A stretch of 64,000 bases of DNA, from contig NZ_WNKS01000009.1 of the NCBI RefSeq assembly GCF_009720655.1, positions 62,001 to 126,000 of the forward strand, read 5' to 3'. The position numbers and the translations under genes are program-made. Shown here in pieces: positions 17,643 to 32,096 of the stretch; position 1 is the first letter of the stretch, and each line of letters opens with the position of its first letter. Origin of the DNA: Rhodoblastus acidophilus. GTDB lineage: Bacteria > Pseudomonadota > Alphaproteobacteria > Rhizobiales > Beijerinckiaceae. The notes under the pieces were generated by a model. That model was not told the origin of the DNA, searched no databases, and worked only from the letters and a program-made list of their open reading frames with translations.

Positions 17643-17815
17643 CGCCATCCCCTCGCCCCGCTTGCGGGGAGAGGGTCAGGGTGAGGGGCTGGGCAGCGAT
17701 CCTTGGCGTCGCCAGGAAAGCCTCGCGCGAAAAAGCCTTCCTGACGGCATCGAAGCCAACGCCCCCGCCCCTCACCCCCCGCCCTCTCCCCGCTAAAGCG
17801 GGGCGAGGGAGCCAG
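17643..17815. repeat. RIME-like palindromic element (copy 3)
   Basis: Two outer inverted hairpins (CCCCGCTTGCGGGG at about 17657 and CTCCCCGCTAAAGCGGGGCGAG at about 17786) surround a core, with GTGAGGGGC facing GCCCCTCAC. This is the same architecture as 11750-11888. Confidence 0.7.
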
Positions 17816-17829
17816 ATCCGTCGCGACGC

Positions 17830-17845
17830 TGGTCCCGCTCTTGCA
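17830..17845 (+). promoter_or_regulatory. sigma-54 promoter of grxD-ferredoxin operon
   Basis: TGGTCCCGCTCTTGCA has GG and GC 10 nt apart and a perfect -12 half. The predicted start is near 17856, 46 nt before the grxD ATG. Confidence 0.72.
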
Positions 17846-17901
17846 TTGATTCAGATCAAACGCGCCCAGCAACCGGCCGCGTTCAGCCAAGAGGTCATTT
17901 C

Positions 17902-18230
<329 letters not shown>

Positions 18231-18234
<4 letters not shown>

Positions 18235-18584
18235 ACGTCCACGTCGCCCCAACGTTCGAGGACGTCCCGCAACTCTACAAGCGCCACGTGTTCGCCTGCT
18301 ACACGCAGCGGCCCGCCGGGCATCCGCGCGGCTCCTGCGGCCAGCAGGGCGCCCAGCCGCTGTGGGACCGGCTGTCTCGAAAACTCGAAGCCGAACGTTT
18401 GGCCGAAGTCGGCTTTACGGCCTCCGGCTGCCTGGGGTTCTGTCGCGCGGGCCCGCTGATGGTGGTCTATCCCGAAGGCGTCTGGTACGCGCCCAAAACC
18501 CCGGAGGACATTGACGAAATCGTTGACACCCATCTCAAGGGCGGCGAACTCGTCGAGCGGCTGGTTGTGGTGTTGCAGCGATGA
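18231..18584 (+). CDS. thioredoxin-like [2Fe-2S] ferredoxin (Shethna-type)
   Basis: 117 aa. Cysteines at 23, 36, 67 and 71 give C-x12-C-x30-C-x3-C, the pattern of thioredoxin-fold [2Fe-2S] ferredoxins such as the Azotobacter FeSII protein. FeSII protects nitrogenase from oxygen by complexing it; whether this protein does so is inference. It is coupled to grxD by a 4-nt overlap, in the RpoN-type operon. Confidence 0.88.
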
Positions 18585-18722
18585 AAGCGCCGGTGCGCTT
18601 GCGAGCGCGCCGGCCCTGATGGGCGCACTATGTAAAACGAATATTGCGTTCGGAATCTCAAGGCTCTAGCTTCCGCCCGTCAACCGTCGCGCTTCTTCCG
18701 CGCGGTGAGAAAGGGCAAGACA

Positions 18723-18929
18723 ATGAAGATTTCCGCTCGCAACGTCCTGGCCGGCAAGATCGTCGACATCAAGAAGGGCGCGACCACGTCTCACGTCCAG
18801 ATCGACGTGAACGGCAAGATCATCACCTCGGCGATCACCAATGAGGCTGTCGAGGAACTCGGCCTGAAGGTCGGCGGCGAAGCCAGCGCCGTCATCAAGT
18901 CTTCGGACGTGATGGTGATGGTTTCCTGA
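18723..18929 (+). CDS. mop: molbindin (Mop, single TOBE domain)
   Basis: 68 aa starting MKISARNVLAGKIVDIKKG, one complete TOBE/Mop domain with the usual ITNEAVEELGLKVGGEASAVIKSSDVMV ending. Molbindins form hexamers that store molybdate in the cytosol. The start is set by GAGAAAGGGCAAGACA upstream; a longer frame adds six residues. It stands 138 nt after the ferredoxin gene and ends in a clear terminator. With modD it shows that Mo supply is built into the cluster. Confidence 0.93.
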   Translation: MKISARNVLAGKIVDIKKGATTSHVQIDVNGKIITSAITNEAVEELGLKVGGEASAVIKSSDVMVMVS

Positions 18930-18952
18930 GAATCCGATCAGCACATAAAGGA

Positions 18953-18979
18953 AAGGCCGGGTCGCCCCGGCCTTTTTTC
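18953..18979 (+). terminator. rho-independent terminator after mop
   Basis: 10-bp stem AAAGGCCGGG / CCCGGCCTTT with TCGC loop, ending in a run of six T. It marks the end of the nif-related block. Confidence 0.85.
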
Positions 18980-18995
18980 GTGCGGTAACCAGAGT

Positions 18996-20408
18996 TCAGC
19001 GCGGAAGCTCGCTCGCGCCCATCAGGAACAGGTCCACCGCGCGGGCAGCTTGGCGACCCTCGCGGATCGCCCAGACCACCAGCGACTGGCCGCGACGCAT
19101 GTCGCCGGCGGCAAACACCTTGTCCACGCTGGTGCGATAGGCGTTGGTGTCGGCCTGCACATTGCCGCGCGGGTCGGTGGTGACGCCTAATTGTTGCAGC
19201 AGACCTTCGTGAACGGGGCTAACGAAGCCCATGGCCAGCAGGACCAGGTCGGCGCGCAGCTCGAACTCGCTGCCGGGGATTTCCTTGAAATGGTCGTCGA
19301 CGCGGACGCACTTCAATCCCTTGACGCCGGCGTCGCCAACAAAAGCCTTGGTCATCACGCCAAAATCGCGGTCGGCGCCTTCCATGTGCGAGGAGGACGT
19401 GCGCAGCTTCAGCGGCCAATAGGGCCATGACGTGAGCTTGTCTTCCTTGGCCGGCGGCTTCTGCATGATTTCGAGCTGGGTCACCGACAGCGCGCCCTGA
19501 CGCACTGAGGTGCCGATGCAGTCGGAGCCGGTGTCGCCGCCGCCGATGACGACGACATGTTTTCCCGAAGCCAGGATCGGATCGTTGGCCAGGCGCTCCC
19601 GCGACACGCGCCGGTTTTGTTGCGGCAAAAAGTCCATGGCGAAATGGACGCCGGCCAGATCGCGGCCGGGGATCGGCAGGTCGCGCGGTTTCTCCGAGCC
19701 GCCGGCGAGGATGACGGCGTCGTGGCCGTCATGAATCTCCTTGGCGGGGATGGTGACGCCAATGTTCGAGTCGTAGTGGAACACGACCCCTTCGGCTTCC
19801 ATCTGGGCGACGCGGCGGTCAATCAGGCCCTTTTCGAGCTTGAAGTCCGGGATGCCGTAGCGCAGCAGGCCGCCGGCCTTGGCGAATTTTTCGTAAACGT
19901 GGACCTCGTGGCCGGCGCGGGCGAGCTGCTGCGCGGCGGCAAGGCCGGCAGGGCCGGAGCCGATCACCGCCACCTTTTTCCCGGTCTTCTTTTCCGCGGG
20001 CTCCGGGCGGACAAAACCGCTTTCCCAGGCGCGATCGACGATGGCGCATTCCACCGTCTTGATGGTGACCGGAATGTCCTCGAGGTTCAGCGTGCAGGCG
20101 GCCTCGCAGGGCGCGGGGCAGATGCGGCCGGTGAACTCGGGGAAATTGTTGGTCGAGTGGAGGTTGCGCGCCGCCTCTTCCCAGTCGCCGCGATAGACCA
20201 GATCGTTCCAATCGGGGATCTGGTTGTTGACCGGGCAGCCGTTGTGACAGAAGGGGATGCCGCAATTCATGCAGCGCGAAGCCTGCTCGCGCGTGCCCTC
20301 CTCCGACAGCGGAATCACGAATTCCGAGTAATGGCGGATACGGTCGGCGGCGGGCTTGTAGCCGCGGTCCTGCCGGTCGATTTCCAGAAAACCGGTTACC
20401 TTGCCCAT
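18996..20408 (-). CDS. gltD: GltD, glutamate synthase small subunit
   Basis: 470 aa. An N-terminal cysteine cluster ([16 protein letters not shown] at about residues 40-55) binds Fe-S, followed by FAD-binding [17 protein letters not shown] near 151 and NADPH-binding GGGDTGSDC near 294. It accepts electrons from NADPH and passes them to GltB to make glutamate from glutamine and 2-oxoglutarate. It starts 1 nt after the gltB stop, forming gltBD, and would assimilate the ammonia from nitrogen fixation. Confidence 0.97.
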   Translation of the reverse strand: MGKVTGFLEIDRQDRGYKPAADRIRHYSEFVIPLSEEGTREQASRCMNCGIPFCHNGCPVNNQIPDWNDLVYRGDWEEAARNLHSTNNFPEFTGRICPAPCEAACTLNLEDIPVTIKTVECAIVDRAWESGFVRPEPAEKKTGKKVAVIGSGPAGLAAAQQLARAGHEVHVYEKFAKAGGLLRYGIPDFKLEKGLIDRRVAQMEAEGVVFHYDSNIGVTIPAKEIHDGHDAVILAGGSEKPRDLPIPGRDLAGVHFAMDFLPQQNRRVSRERLANDPILASGKHVVVIGGGDTGSDCIGTSVRQGALSVTQLEIMQKPPAKEDKLTSWPYWPLKLRTSSSHMEGADRDFGVMTKAFVGDAGVKGLKCVRVDDHFKEIPGSEFELRADLVLLAMGFVSPVHEGLLQQLGVTTDPRGNVQADTNAYRTSVDKVFAAGDMRRGQSLVVWAIREGRQAARAVDLFLMGASELPR

Positions 20409-20409
20409 C

Positions 20410-25170
<4,761 letters not shown>

Positions 25171-25466
25171 GCCTGTTCATCCTGCCCGTTGCTGCGGCCA
25201 ATTCCGTTTCGACGCCCCGACGGCGTCAAGCCTCTCCGGCGTCGCAGATCGCCGAATGGTCAGTAAGGCTGTCCTATTTGGCGGCGCGCGACCATGCCAG
25301 AATTGCTATGCCCATACAAGACGCACGGGCAAGATTCCATCGCGAATTTCACGTCCCGCGGCGTCGCTGCTTCACGCGCAAGGCTCGCGGCAGGAAAGCG
25401 CTCTAGCTTGCGCCGCATGTGGTTTTCATCCGCTGGCGATTTCGGCGGACTTTCGAGAGGGACACT
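25171..25466. other. divergent intergenic region, gltB / proline-rich protein
   Basis: About 300 nt holding the promoters of both genes. I see no strong -24/-12 element, repeat or structural RNA here. Short open frames in it have no family resemblance. Confidence 0.5.
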
Positions 25467-26090
25467 ATGTCGCGCTTTGCGCCTATGTGGATCGGGGCGC
25501 TGCTCCTCGCCGTCAGCCTCGCGCCCGCGCGGGCGCAGTCCTTGTACGATCCGTGGGGGGGCTATGGCAAATTCTTCTTCAGCCCGCCGGACCCGCCGCC
25601 GCCGGTGATTCCCATCCCTCCCGAGACGGTGCGCGAGGTCCTGCGCCGCGAGGGGGTGCACATGATCGGGTCGCCGCGCCTGCGCGGCGACAACATCATC
25701 GCCATGGGGCGCGACGGCTCCGGCGCGGTGCGCAAATACACGCTGGACGCCCCAACCGGCGGCCTCTTGACGATCGTCCTGGTGCGCGCCGCGCCCGTTC
25801 GCCCGCCGCCGCCCGTCAACCCGAGGCTCCCCCCGCGTCGCCCCCTTGGGCCCCCGGTCCATCCGGGCGGCCGCCTGGACGCCGATCATCTGTCAATGGC
25901 GCCGCCGCCCCCGCCTCCGCCCGACGAGGTGATGCCTCCGCAGCCGCCCAGGCCGCCGCCGCCGCCTCCGCCGCCGCCCGTTGATATGGACGTGGAGCCG
26001 TTGGTCGTCGCGCCTGACGCCGCGCTCAGCCCGATCCGGCCGCTGAGAAGGCCGCCGGGCGCGCCGCCGGTCGAGGCTCCGCTAAAGTAG
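25467..26090 (+). CDS. proline-rich exported protein
   Basis: 207 aa from an ATG with GAGAGG upstream. Residues 1-23 are a signal peptide (hydrophobic IGALLLAVSLAPARAQ, cleavage after ARA). Residues about 45-105 form a small globular part (VREVLRREGVHMIGSPRLRG, GRDGSGAVRKYTLD). The remainder is dominated by polyproline, including a run of nine prolines near residue 165. It is probably periplasmic or surface-exposed with a flexible wall- or membrane-spanning region. Comparable proteins are common, and uncharacterised, in Rhizobiales. Confidence 0.75.
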   Translation: MSRFAPMWIGALLLAVSLAPARAQSLYDPWGGYGKFFFSPPDPPPPVIPIPPETVREVLRREGVHMIGSPRLRGDNIIAMGRDGSGAVRKYTLDAPTGGLLTIVLVRAAPVRPPPPVNPRLPPRRPLGPPVHPGGRLDADHLSMAPPPPPPPDEVMPPQPPRPPPPPPPPPVDMDVEPLVVAPDAALSPIRPLRRPPGAPPVEAPLK

Positions 26091-26102
26091 AGGGCAAAAA
26101 AG

Positions 26103-26132
26103 CGGGCGCGAAAAAAACCCTTTTCGCGCCCG
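26103..26132. terminator. bidirectional hairpin between convergent genes
   Basis: 12-bp stem CGGGCGCGAAAA / TTTTCGCGCCCG with a 6-nt loop, between the proline-rich gene and the convergent hsp20. The T run lies inside the stem, as in bidirectional terminators. Confidence 0.65.
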
Positions 26133-26152
26133 CCCGTCCTCGCTTGAAGGAA

Positions 26153-26632
26153 TTACGCCGCCTTGGAATCCATGGCGCGCGGTCCGGAGTCGGTTGCGCG
26201 TGGCGCGGCCTTGCCGATCGGAATCTGGCGCGGGCGCTGAGCCTCGGGAATCTCGCGGACCAGATCGACGTGGAGCAGGCCGTTTTCCAGCCGCGCGCCC
26301 GTGACCTGGACGTGGTCGGCGAGCTGGAAGCGGCGCTCGAAGGCGCGGCCGGCGATGCCCTGATAAAGCAGTTCGCGGGCTTCGTTCTCGGGCTGGGCCT
26401 CCTTGGCGCCTTTGATCGTCAGCGCGTTCTCGCGCGATTCAATGGAAAGTTCGGTCTCGCCAAAACCCGCCACCGCAAGGGTCAGGCGGTAGGCGTTCTC
26501 GCCGGTGCGCTCGATATTGTAAGGCGGGTAGGCCGCAGGCGTCTCGGCGCCGACGCTTTGGTCGAGCAGCGAGAACAGCCGGTCGAAGCCGATGGTGGAG
26601 CGGTAGAGCGGAGACAGGTCGAAAGTGCGCAT
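26153..26632 (-). CDS. Hsp20/IbpA-family small heat-shock protein
   Basis: 159 aa. It starts MRTFDLSPLYRSTIGFDRLFSLLD, the usual IbpA N-terminus, followed by an alpha-crystallin domain at about residues 35-130 (RLTLAVAGFGETELSIESRENALTIKG; FERRFQLADHVQVTGARLENGLLHVDL). It acts as an ATP-independent holdase for aggregating proteins. The start at 26632 has GGAGG 7 nt upstream; an ATG 24 nt earlier is less well placed. The C-terminal RQIPIG is the I-x-I/V-like oligomerisation motif. Confidence 0.93.
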   Translation of the reverse strand: MRTFDLSPLYRSTIGFDRLFSLLDQSVGAETPAAYPPYNIERTGENAYRLTLAVAGFGETELSIESRENALTIKGAKEAQPENEARELLYQGIAGRAFERRFQLADHVQVTGARLENGLLHVDLVREIPEAQRPRQIPIGKAAPRATDSGPRAMDSKAA

Positions 26633-26797
26633 GTCATATCCTCCATTGAGCGACATGGTGTGCCAAACTCCAGCCGGGCCAGCCTTGCGGCCTGACCGGG
26701 GCGCGTCCGTTGTGGCCCGCGCAGTTTCGATTTGGGCGCCCGAAACGGCTTTTCAAGAGTTCTGCGCGCGCTATGGTCAAAAAAAGGATTCGCGCCG

Positions 26798-27769
26798 ATG
26801 GAATTGATCGACACGCCCGCAAACCCCTGTCCACCCGGCGCCAGCCTCGTGGGGGTGAAGGCGCGAGACGGCGTCGTCCTGCGCGCCGCCTACTGGCGCC
26901 CCGAACGCGCGCCACGCGGAACGGTGGTGATCGCGCAGGGCCGCTCGGAATTCATCGAGAAATATTTCGAGGTGATCGGCGAGCTTCTGGCGCGCGACTA
27001 TTTTGTCGTCGCCTTCGACTGGCGCGGGCAGGGGCTGTCGCCGCGCCTGCTGCGCAATTCCGCCAAGGGGCATGTGCGCCGCTCCACCGATTACCGCCTC
27101 GATCTCGAGGCGCTGATCGAGCAGGTCCTCACCCCCGACGCGCCCAAACCCTGGTTCGCGCTGGCGCATTCCATGGGCGCGGCGATCCTGCTCGATTTCA
27201 TCGCGGCGGGCGAAAACAGCTCGCCGTTCGCGCGCGTCGTCGCCACCGCGCCGATGCTGGCGCTGCGGGGTTTCGCCGCTTCGGATTACGCGCGCGCGCT
27301 GGCTGGCCTGATGATCGGCTGCGGCCTGTCGCGCATGTTCGTGCCTGGCGGCGGGCGCGCCAGCCATTTCGACAGGCCGTTCGCCAACAACATCCTCACC
27401 ACCGACCGCCTGCGGTTCGAGCGCTCGGCCCGGATGATCTCCGCCTTTCCCGCCCTGCGCATCGGCGAACCGACGGTCGGATGGGTTCACGCGGCCTACC
27501 GGATCATGGACCGGCTGGCGCGGCCCGGCGTCGCGGAGCATATCAAAATTCCGCTGCTGATGGTGGCGGCGGGCGACGAAAAGCTCGTGTCCACCCCGGC
27601 GGCGGAGGCTTTTGCGCGCAGGCTCAAGAACGCCGGTTGCCTGGTGTTGCCCGGCGCCCGCCACGAAATCATGATGGAGCGGCCGGACATTAGGGCGAAA
27701 TTCTGGGCGGCGTTCGACGCCTTCGTGCCGGGCGAGCAATTTTTGCGCGCAACGGAAGCGCAAAGCTGA
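26798..27769 (+). CDS. alpha/beta hydrolase (serine aminopeptidase S33 / monoacylglycerol lipase-like)
   Basis: 323 aa. The nucleophile is Ser125 in AHSMGA, the oxyanion region GRSEFIEKYFEV follows the first strand, and the late Asp (AAGDEKLVS) and His (GARHEIMME) complete the triad near residues 266 and 294. Soluble, with no signal peptide. Relatives hydrolyse lysophospholipids or monoglycerides; the substrate cannot be told. The upstream gene is divergent, so it is transcribed alone. Start chosen for AAGGA 9 nt upstream. Confidence 0.88.
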   Translation: MELIDTPANPCPPGASLVGVKARDGVVLRAAYWRPERAPRGTVVIAQGRSEFIEKYFEVIGELLARDYFVVAFDWRGQGLSPRLLRNSAKGHVRRSTDYRLDLEALIEQVLTPDAPKPWFALAHSMGAAILLDFIAAGENSSPFARVVATAPMLALRGFAASDYARALAGLMIGCGLSRMFVPGGGRASHFDRPFANNILTTDRLRFERSARMISAFPALRIGEPTVGWVHAAYRIMDRLARPGVAEHIKIPLLMVAAGDEKLVSTPAAEAFARRLKNAGCLVLPGARHEIMMERPDIRAKFWAAFDAFVPGEQFLRATEAQS

Positions 27770-27961
27770 CGCCCGGCGTTCATCGGGCGCCTTTTCGGGA
27801 TCAGGCGAGGGCGCGGCCGGCCGCGGCGCCTCGGATGCCGTCTTGGAGTTCGGGTGGTCCGGGTGTCGGGCGATCCGCTGAGAGCGCGACGGTCATGCCG
27901 CTCAAGCACCTTGGAGATGGCGGGCAGGAAAGTGGCGGCGCAGCACAAAATCAAAGGCTTA

Positions 27962-28051
27962 TGGCGGAGGGAGCGGGATTCGAACCCGCGATACGGTTTC
28001 CCGTATACACACTTTCCAGGCGTGCGCCTTCAACCACTCGGCCACCCCTCC
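27962..28051 (-). tRNA. tRNA-Ser (GGA)
   Basis: Minus strand begins GGAGGGGTGGCCGAGTGG and ends with encoded CCA at 27962-27964. The anticodon loop CTGGAAA gives GGA (codons UCC/UCU). A long variable arm (GTGTATACGGGAAACCGTAT region) marks a class II tRNA, and the T-arm GGTTCGAATCC is intact. Confidence 0.97.
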
Positions 28052-28141
28052 TGACGCCGCGCATCGCAGAGTCGGCGCCTTTATAGCCGCATCGCGCGCC
28101 AAAGCAAGGCGTGCCGACGCGATTTCAACGATGCCGCACAA

Positions 28142-28759
28142 TTGAAATTCACGGCGCGGCTTCGACGCTTTGCCCAGCTGAACGCAACAGACCCCGCGGT
28201 GCGGGAAAAACTGAGGGAAGCCGGCCTCATCGTGGAATCCGGAACGTCCGCCGATGGAACGCCGCTGTTTTTCCCGACCTGGTCGGTGAGAACCGGTTTC
28301 AAAGGCAAGTTGCTGATGGCGCCGGGACAGAAGGTCGACCTCCAGCTGAGCTACCAGCCGAGTCTCGGCTCGAGCCCTGACAGCGTGCTGCGCAAGGCCT
28401 TGCGCGACAAACCGGAACTCGCTCAGGAGGTGGCGAAGCGCCGCGCGGATTACTGCGTCGATCCCCCGTTCCTCGGAGGCGTCGCGAAGATGTCCGGCGA
28501 CGACGAAGCCAACAGCTCCGGCGTCAAGGAAACCCGCATCCATGTCCGCCTGGCGCGAGGTGGAATTGGACCGGCGCATGAATACCGGCTCGTCGTCGAC
28601 AAGGGCGCGGAGACGCGTCTCGTCTTATTTTGCGCCAACAATCTCAAATCCGTGACGAAAACGCGATTTGAGACCCGCGCGCAAGATTTTACCCCGACCG
28701 ACGATTTGAGGATCCTGTTGATCGACGGCAAGCCGAAGCCGAGCGCGCCCTCTCGCTGA
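28142..28759 (+). CDS. hypothetical protein, start uncertain
   Basis: 205 aa from a TTG, not recognised. It has no signal peptide or membrane segment as drawn. Composition is mixed, with [21 protein letters not shown] at about 14-34 and a possible beta-rich region ([41 protein letters not shown]). Codon use looks coding and the minus strand shadow is less convincing. No ATG with a ribosome site precedes it and the frame stays open almost to the tRNA, so it may be the 3' part of a broken gene. Confidence 0.45.
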   Translation: MKFTARLRRFAQLNATDPAVREKLREAGLIVESGTSADGTPLFFPTWSVRTGFKGKLLMAPGQKVDLQLSYQPSLGSSPDSVLRKALRDKPELAQEVAKRRADYCVDPPFLGGVAKMSGDDEANSSGVKETRIHVRLARGGIGPAHEYRLVVDKGAETRLVLFCANNLKSVTKTRFETRAQDFTPTDDLRILLIDGKPKPSAPSR

Positions 28760-28886
28760 GCGCCCGCATCCAGGAACGCTTGCGCGCGTGGGCGCAAACG
28801 TCGCAACAGCCTTAACCGATCCTTTACGCGGCGTCAGTCATGCTGGTCTCGGAACAACAGCCCCTGCTTGCCGCGAGTTTGATTCA

Positions 28887-29657
28887 ATGAAAGTGGTGAT
28901 CCTGACCGGCGGGTTGGGCACGAGGCTCGCCGAGGAGACGGCGATTCGTCCAAAGCCGATGGTCGAAATCGGCGGACGCCCCGTCCTCTGGCACATCATG
29001 AAGATTTATTCCGCGCACGGGTTCAACGAATTCGTGATCTGCCTGGGATACAAGGGCTATTACATCAAAGAGTTCTTCTCGAACTATTTTTTGCACATGT
29101 CGGACGTCACCTTCGACATGCGCGCCAACAAGATGGAAGTGCATCGGGAGATGGCCGAACCCTGGCGCGTCACCCTGATCGACACCGGCGAGCAGACGAT
29201 GACGGGCGGGCGCATCAAACGCATCCGCGACTATGTCGCCGCCGACGACGTTTTTGCGCTGACCTACGGCGATGGCGTTGGAAACATCGACCTCACGGCG
29301 CAGCTCGCTTTTCATCGCGCGCATGGAAAGCTCGCCACGGTGACGGCGGTGCGACCCGCCAAACGGTTTGGGACCCTGCTTCTCGACGGCGACCGCGTCA
29401 CCGCCTTCACCGAAAAGCCCGATGACGAGGGCGGCTGGATCAGCGGCGGCTTCTTCATGCTGTCGCCAAAAGTCTGCGACCTGATCGAGGGCGACGACAC
29501 CGTGTGGGAGCGCGAGCCGATGAACCGGCTGACGGCGCAAGGGCAGTTGCAGGCCTTTGTCCACCCCGGCTTCTGGGCGCCGATGGACACGTTGCGCGAC
29601 AAGGTTTTTCTCGAGGATCATTGGGCGAGCGGCGCCGCGCCATGGAGAGTGTGGTGA
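28887..29657 (+). CDS. rfbF: RfbF, glucose-1-phosphate cytidylyltransferase
   Basis: 256 aa. Nucleotidyltransferase motif MKVVILTGGLGTRLAEET at the N-terminus with the pyrophosphorylase Lys in RPKPMVEIGG, then CLGYKGYYIKEFF and GDGVGNIDL (metal-binding Asp) characteristic of RfbF. It makes CDP-glucose from CTP and glucose-1-phosphate. It overlaps rfbG by 16 nt and opens the CDP-3,6-dideoxyhexose pathway of this polysaccharide cluster. Confidence 0.95.
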   Translation: MKVVILTGGLGTRLAEETAIRPKPMVEIGGRPVLWHIMKIYSAHGFNEFVICLGYKGYYIKEFFSNYFLHMSDVTFDMRANKMEVHREMAEPWRVTLIDTGEQTMTGGRIKRIRDYVAADDVFALTYGDGVGNIDLTAQLAFHRAHGKLATVTAVRPAKRFGTLLLDGDRVTAFTEKPDDEGGWISGGFFMLSPKVCDLIEGDDTVWEREPMNRLTAQGQLQAFVHPGFWAPMDTLRDKVFLEDHWASGAAPWRVW

Positions 29658-30766
29658 TCGATTCCAGTTTTTGGCGCCGGCGGCGCGTTTTTGTCACGGG
29701 CCACACGGGGTTCAAGGGCGCATGGCTGTCGCTGATGCTGGCGCGGCTGAATGCGGAGACCACGGGTTACGCTTTGGCGCCGCCGACACATCCGTCTCTG
29801 TTCGAACTGCTGTCGGTCGGCGACACGCTTGAGGACGTGCGCGGCGACATCAACGATTTTGAATCCTTGCGCCGGGCCATGGTCGCCGCCGATCCGGAAA
29901 TCGTCATCCACATGGCCGCGCAGCCCCTGGTCAAACAGGGTTACGCCGATCCGGTGTCGACGTTCCAGACCAATGTGATGGGCTGCGTGCATGTGCTGGA
30001 AGCCGCGCGCGCCTGCACGAGTTTGAAGGCGCTGGTGAACGTCACCACCGACAAGTGCTACGACAATCGCGACTGGATTTGGGGCTATCGCGAGACCGAC
30101 CGGCTCGGCGGCCGCGATCCCTATTCCAACAGCAAGGCCTGCGCCGAGCTGGTCACGGCGTCCTATCGCGCCTCCTTTTTTGCGCGCGGCGCGACCATCG
30201 CCACGGCTCGCGCTGGCAATGTGATCGGGGGCGGGGATTTCGCCGCCGACCGCATCCTTCCCGACGCCGTGCGCGCGTTTCGGGCCGGGCGTCCGGTGGA
30301 GGTGCGCGCGCCCAAATCGGTGCGGCCGTGGCAGCATGTGCTGGAGCCGCTGTCCGGCTATCTCATGCTCGCCGAGCAGGCCGCGCGCCATGGCGAAAAA
30401 TTTAGCGACGGCTGGAATTTCGGCCCGGGCGCCGAGAGCGAGCAGGATGTCGAGGCTCTGCTCACCCGCTTCATGGCCGCCTGGGGGCCGGAGGCGACCT
30501 GGCTGCCGGATCGCGCCGCGCATCCGCACGAAGCCGGCCTGTTGCGGCTCGACGCCAGCAAGGCCCGCGAAAAACTCGGCTGGAAGCCGCTGCTGACGTT
30601 TGACGAGACGGTGGAATGGACGGCGCTCTGGTATCGCGCCCACGCCGATGGCGCGAACATGCGCGCGCAAACTTTTGAGCAGATCGACGCCTATCTCGGT
30701 CAGCGCGTGCGGCTGACCTCACCCTTTGATGCGCGGGACGAACATGAAGCCCAAAGAATCGCCTGA
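29642..30766 (+). CDS. rfbG: RfbG, CDP-glucose 4,6-dehydratase
   Basis: 374 aa. Extended SDR: NAD motif [12 protein letters not shown] at about residues 17-28, the Thr-Thr-Asp-Lys-Cys-Tyr site ([10 protein letters not shown] near 134-143), and the catalytic YSNSK near 161. It converts CDP-glucose to CDP-4-keto-6-deoxyglucose. The gene overlaps rfbF and rfbH, in the order rfbFGH. Confidence 0.95.
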   Translation: MESVVIDSSFWRRRRVFVTGHTGFKGAWLSLMLARLNAETTGYALAPPTHPSLFELLSVGDTLEDVRGDINDFESLRRAMVAADPEIVIHMAAQPLVKQGYADPVSTFQTNVMGCVHVLEAARACTSLKALVNVTTDKCYDNRDWIWGYRETDRLGGRDPYSNSKACAELVTASYRASFFARGATIATARAGNVIGGGDFAADRILPDAVRAFRAGRPVEVRAPKSVRPWQHVLEPLSGYLMLAEQAARHGEKFSDGWNFGPGAESEQDVEALLTRFMAAWGPEATWLPDRAAHPHEAGLLRLDASKAREKLGWKPLLTFDETVEWTALWYRAHADGANMRAQTFEQIDAYLGQRVRLTSPFDARDEHEAQRIA

Positions 30767-32096
30767 AGCCGAAGTTTTGCGCGCGCAAATTCTCGAGCTC
30801 GTCGGGCGCTACCACGACCTCGCCCATCGCCAGCCGGATTTTGCGCCGGGGGCGAGCGTCCCGGTTTCGGGGCGCGTCTATGGCGCGCAGGAAATGCAGT
30901 CTTTGGTCGATTCCGCGCTGGACTTTTGGCTGACCACCGGGCGCTTCAACGAGGATTTCGAGAAGAAACTCGCGGCGCGGATTGGGGTTCGCTCCGCGCT
31001 CACGGTCAACTCCGGCTCGTCGGCGAACCTTGTCGCTTTTTCGGCGCTGACCTCGCCGCGCCTGAAGGACCGTCAGATCAAGCCGGGCGACGAAGTCATC
31101 ACCTGCGCCACCGGATTTCCGACCACGGTCAATCCCGCGATTTTGTGGGGCGCCGTTCCCGTCTTCGTCGACGTCGACATTCCCACCTACAACATCGACG
31201 TCGCCGCGCTCGAAGCCGCCATCGGCCCAAAAACCAAGGCGGTGATGGTGGCGCATACGCTTGGAAATCCGTTCGACGTCAAGGCGATCAAGGCTTTGTG
31301 CGACAAGCATGGGCTGTGGTTGATCGAGGATTGCTGCGACGCGCTCGGCGCGACCGTGGACGGCAAACATGTCGGAACCTTCGGCGACATCGGCACGCTG
31401 AGCTTTTATCCGGCGCATCACATCACCATGGGCGAGGGTGGGGCGGTTTTTACGAACAACCCGCTTCTGGCGAAAATCATGGAGAGTTTTCGGGACTGGG
31501 GCCGCGATTGCTATTGCGCGCCCGGCAAGGACGCCACCTGCAACAAGCGCTATGGCTGGAAGTTGGGCGATCTGCCCCACGGCTACGACCACAAATATGT
31601 CTATTCGCATCTCGGCTTTAACTTGAAAATCACCGACATGCAGGCGGCCGTGGGCCTCGCGCAGCTCGACCGCCTCGACGATTTTATTGACGCCCGCCGC
31701 CGTAATTTTGATCGTCTGAAAGACGGTTTGCGCGCGCTAAACGATGTGTTGATCCTGCCTGAAGCGACCGAGGGAACGCAGGCCTCCTGGTTCGGCTTTC
31801 CGATCACGCTTCGCGAGAACGCGCCGGTGTCGCGCGATGCGCTGGTGCAGCATCTGAACGCGCAAAAGATTGGCACGCGGCTGCTGTTCGGCGGCAATCT
31901 CGTGCGCCAGCCCTACATGATCGGCCAGAACTTTCGCATCTCGGGCGCGCTGACCAATGCGGACGTTGTCGTCGACCGCACCTTTTGGATCGGCGTCTAT
32001 CCGGGCCTCGCCGAGCCTCATATCGATCATGTTCTCGATGCGATGACGGAAAAGCTGCTCGAGCCCGCAAGGCGGATTTTTTCATGCGCTCAATAA
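30744..32096 (+). CDS. rfbH: RfbH, CDP-4-keto-6-deoxy-D-glucose 3-dehydratase (E1)
   Basis: 450 aa. PMP-dependent DegT-fold enzyme in which the usual PLP lysine is replaced by His226 ([12 protein letters not shown]), as needed for 3-deoxygenation. The [2Fe-2S] ligands Cys198, Cys256, Cys258 and Cys266 fit C-x57-C-x-C-x7-C exactly. It removes the C3 hydroxyl with electrons from an E3 reductase, which is not in the window. It overlaps rfbG by 23 nt; the ATG at 30744 is preceded by GGGA. Confidence 0.95.
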   Translation: MKPKESPEAEVLRAQILELVGRYHDLAHRQPDFAPGASVPVSGRVYGAQEMQSLVDSALDFWLTTGRFNEDFEKKLAARIGVRSALTVNSGSSANLVAFSALTSPRLKDRQIKPGDEVITCATGFPTTVNPAILWGAVPVFVDVDIPTYNIDVAALEAAIGPKTKAVMVAHTLGNPFDVKAIKALCDKHGLWLIEDCCDALGATVDGKHVGTFGDIGTLSFYPAHHITMGEGGAVFTNNPLLAKIMESFRDWGRDCYCAPGKDATCNKRYGWKLGDLPHGYDHKYVYSHLGFNLKITDMQAAVGLAQLDRLDDFIDARRRNFDRLKDGLRALNDVLILPEATEGTQASWFGFPITLRENAPVSRDALVQHLNAQKIGTRLLFGGNLVRQPYMIGQNFRISGALTNADVVVDRTFWIGVYPGLAEPHIDHVLDAMTEKLLEPARRIFSCAQ

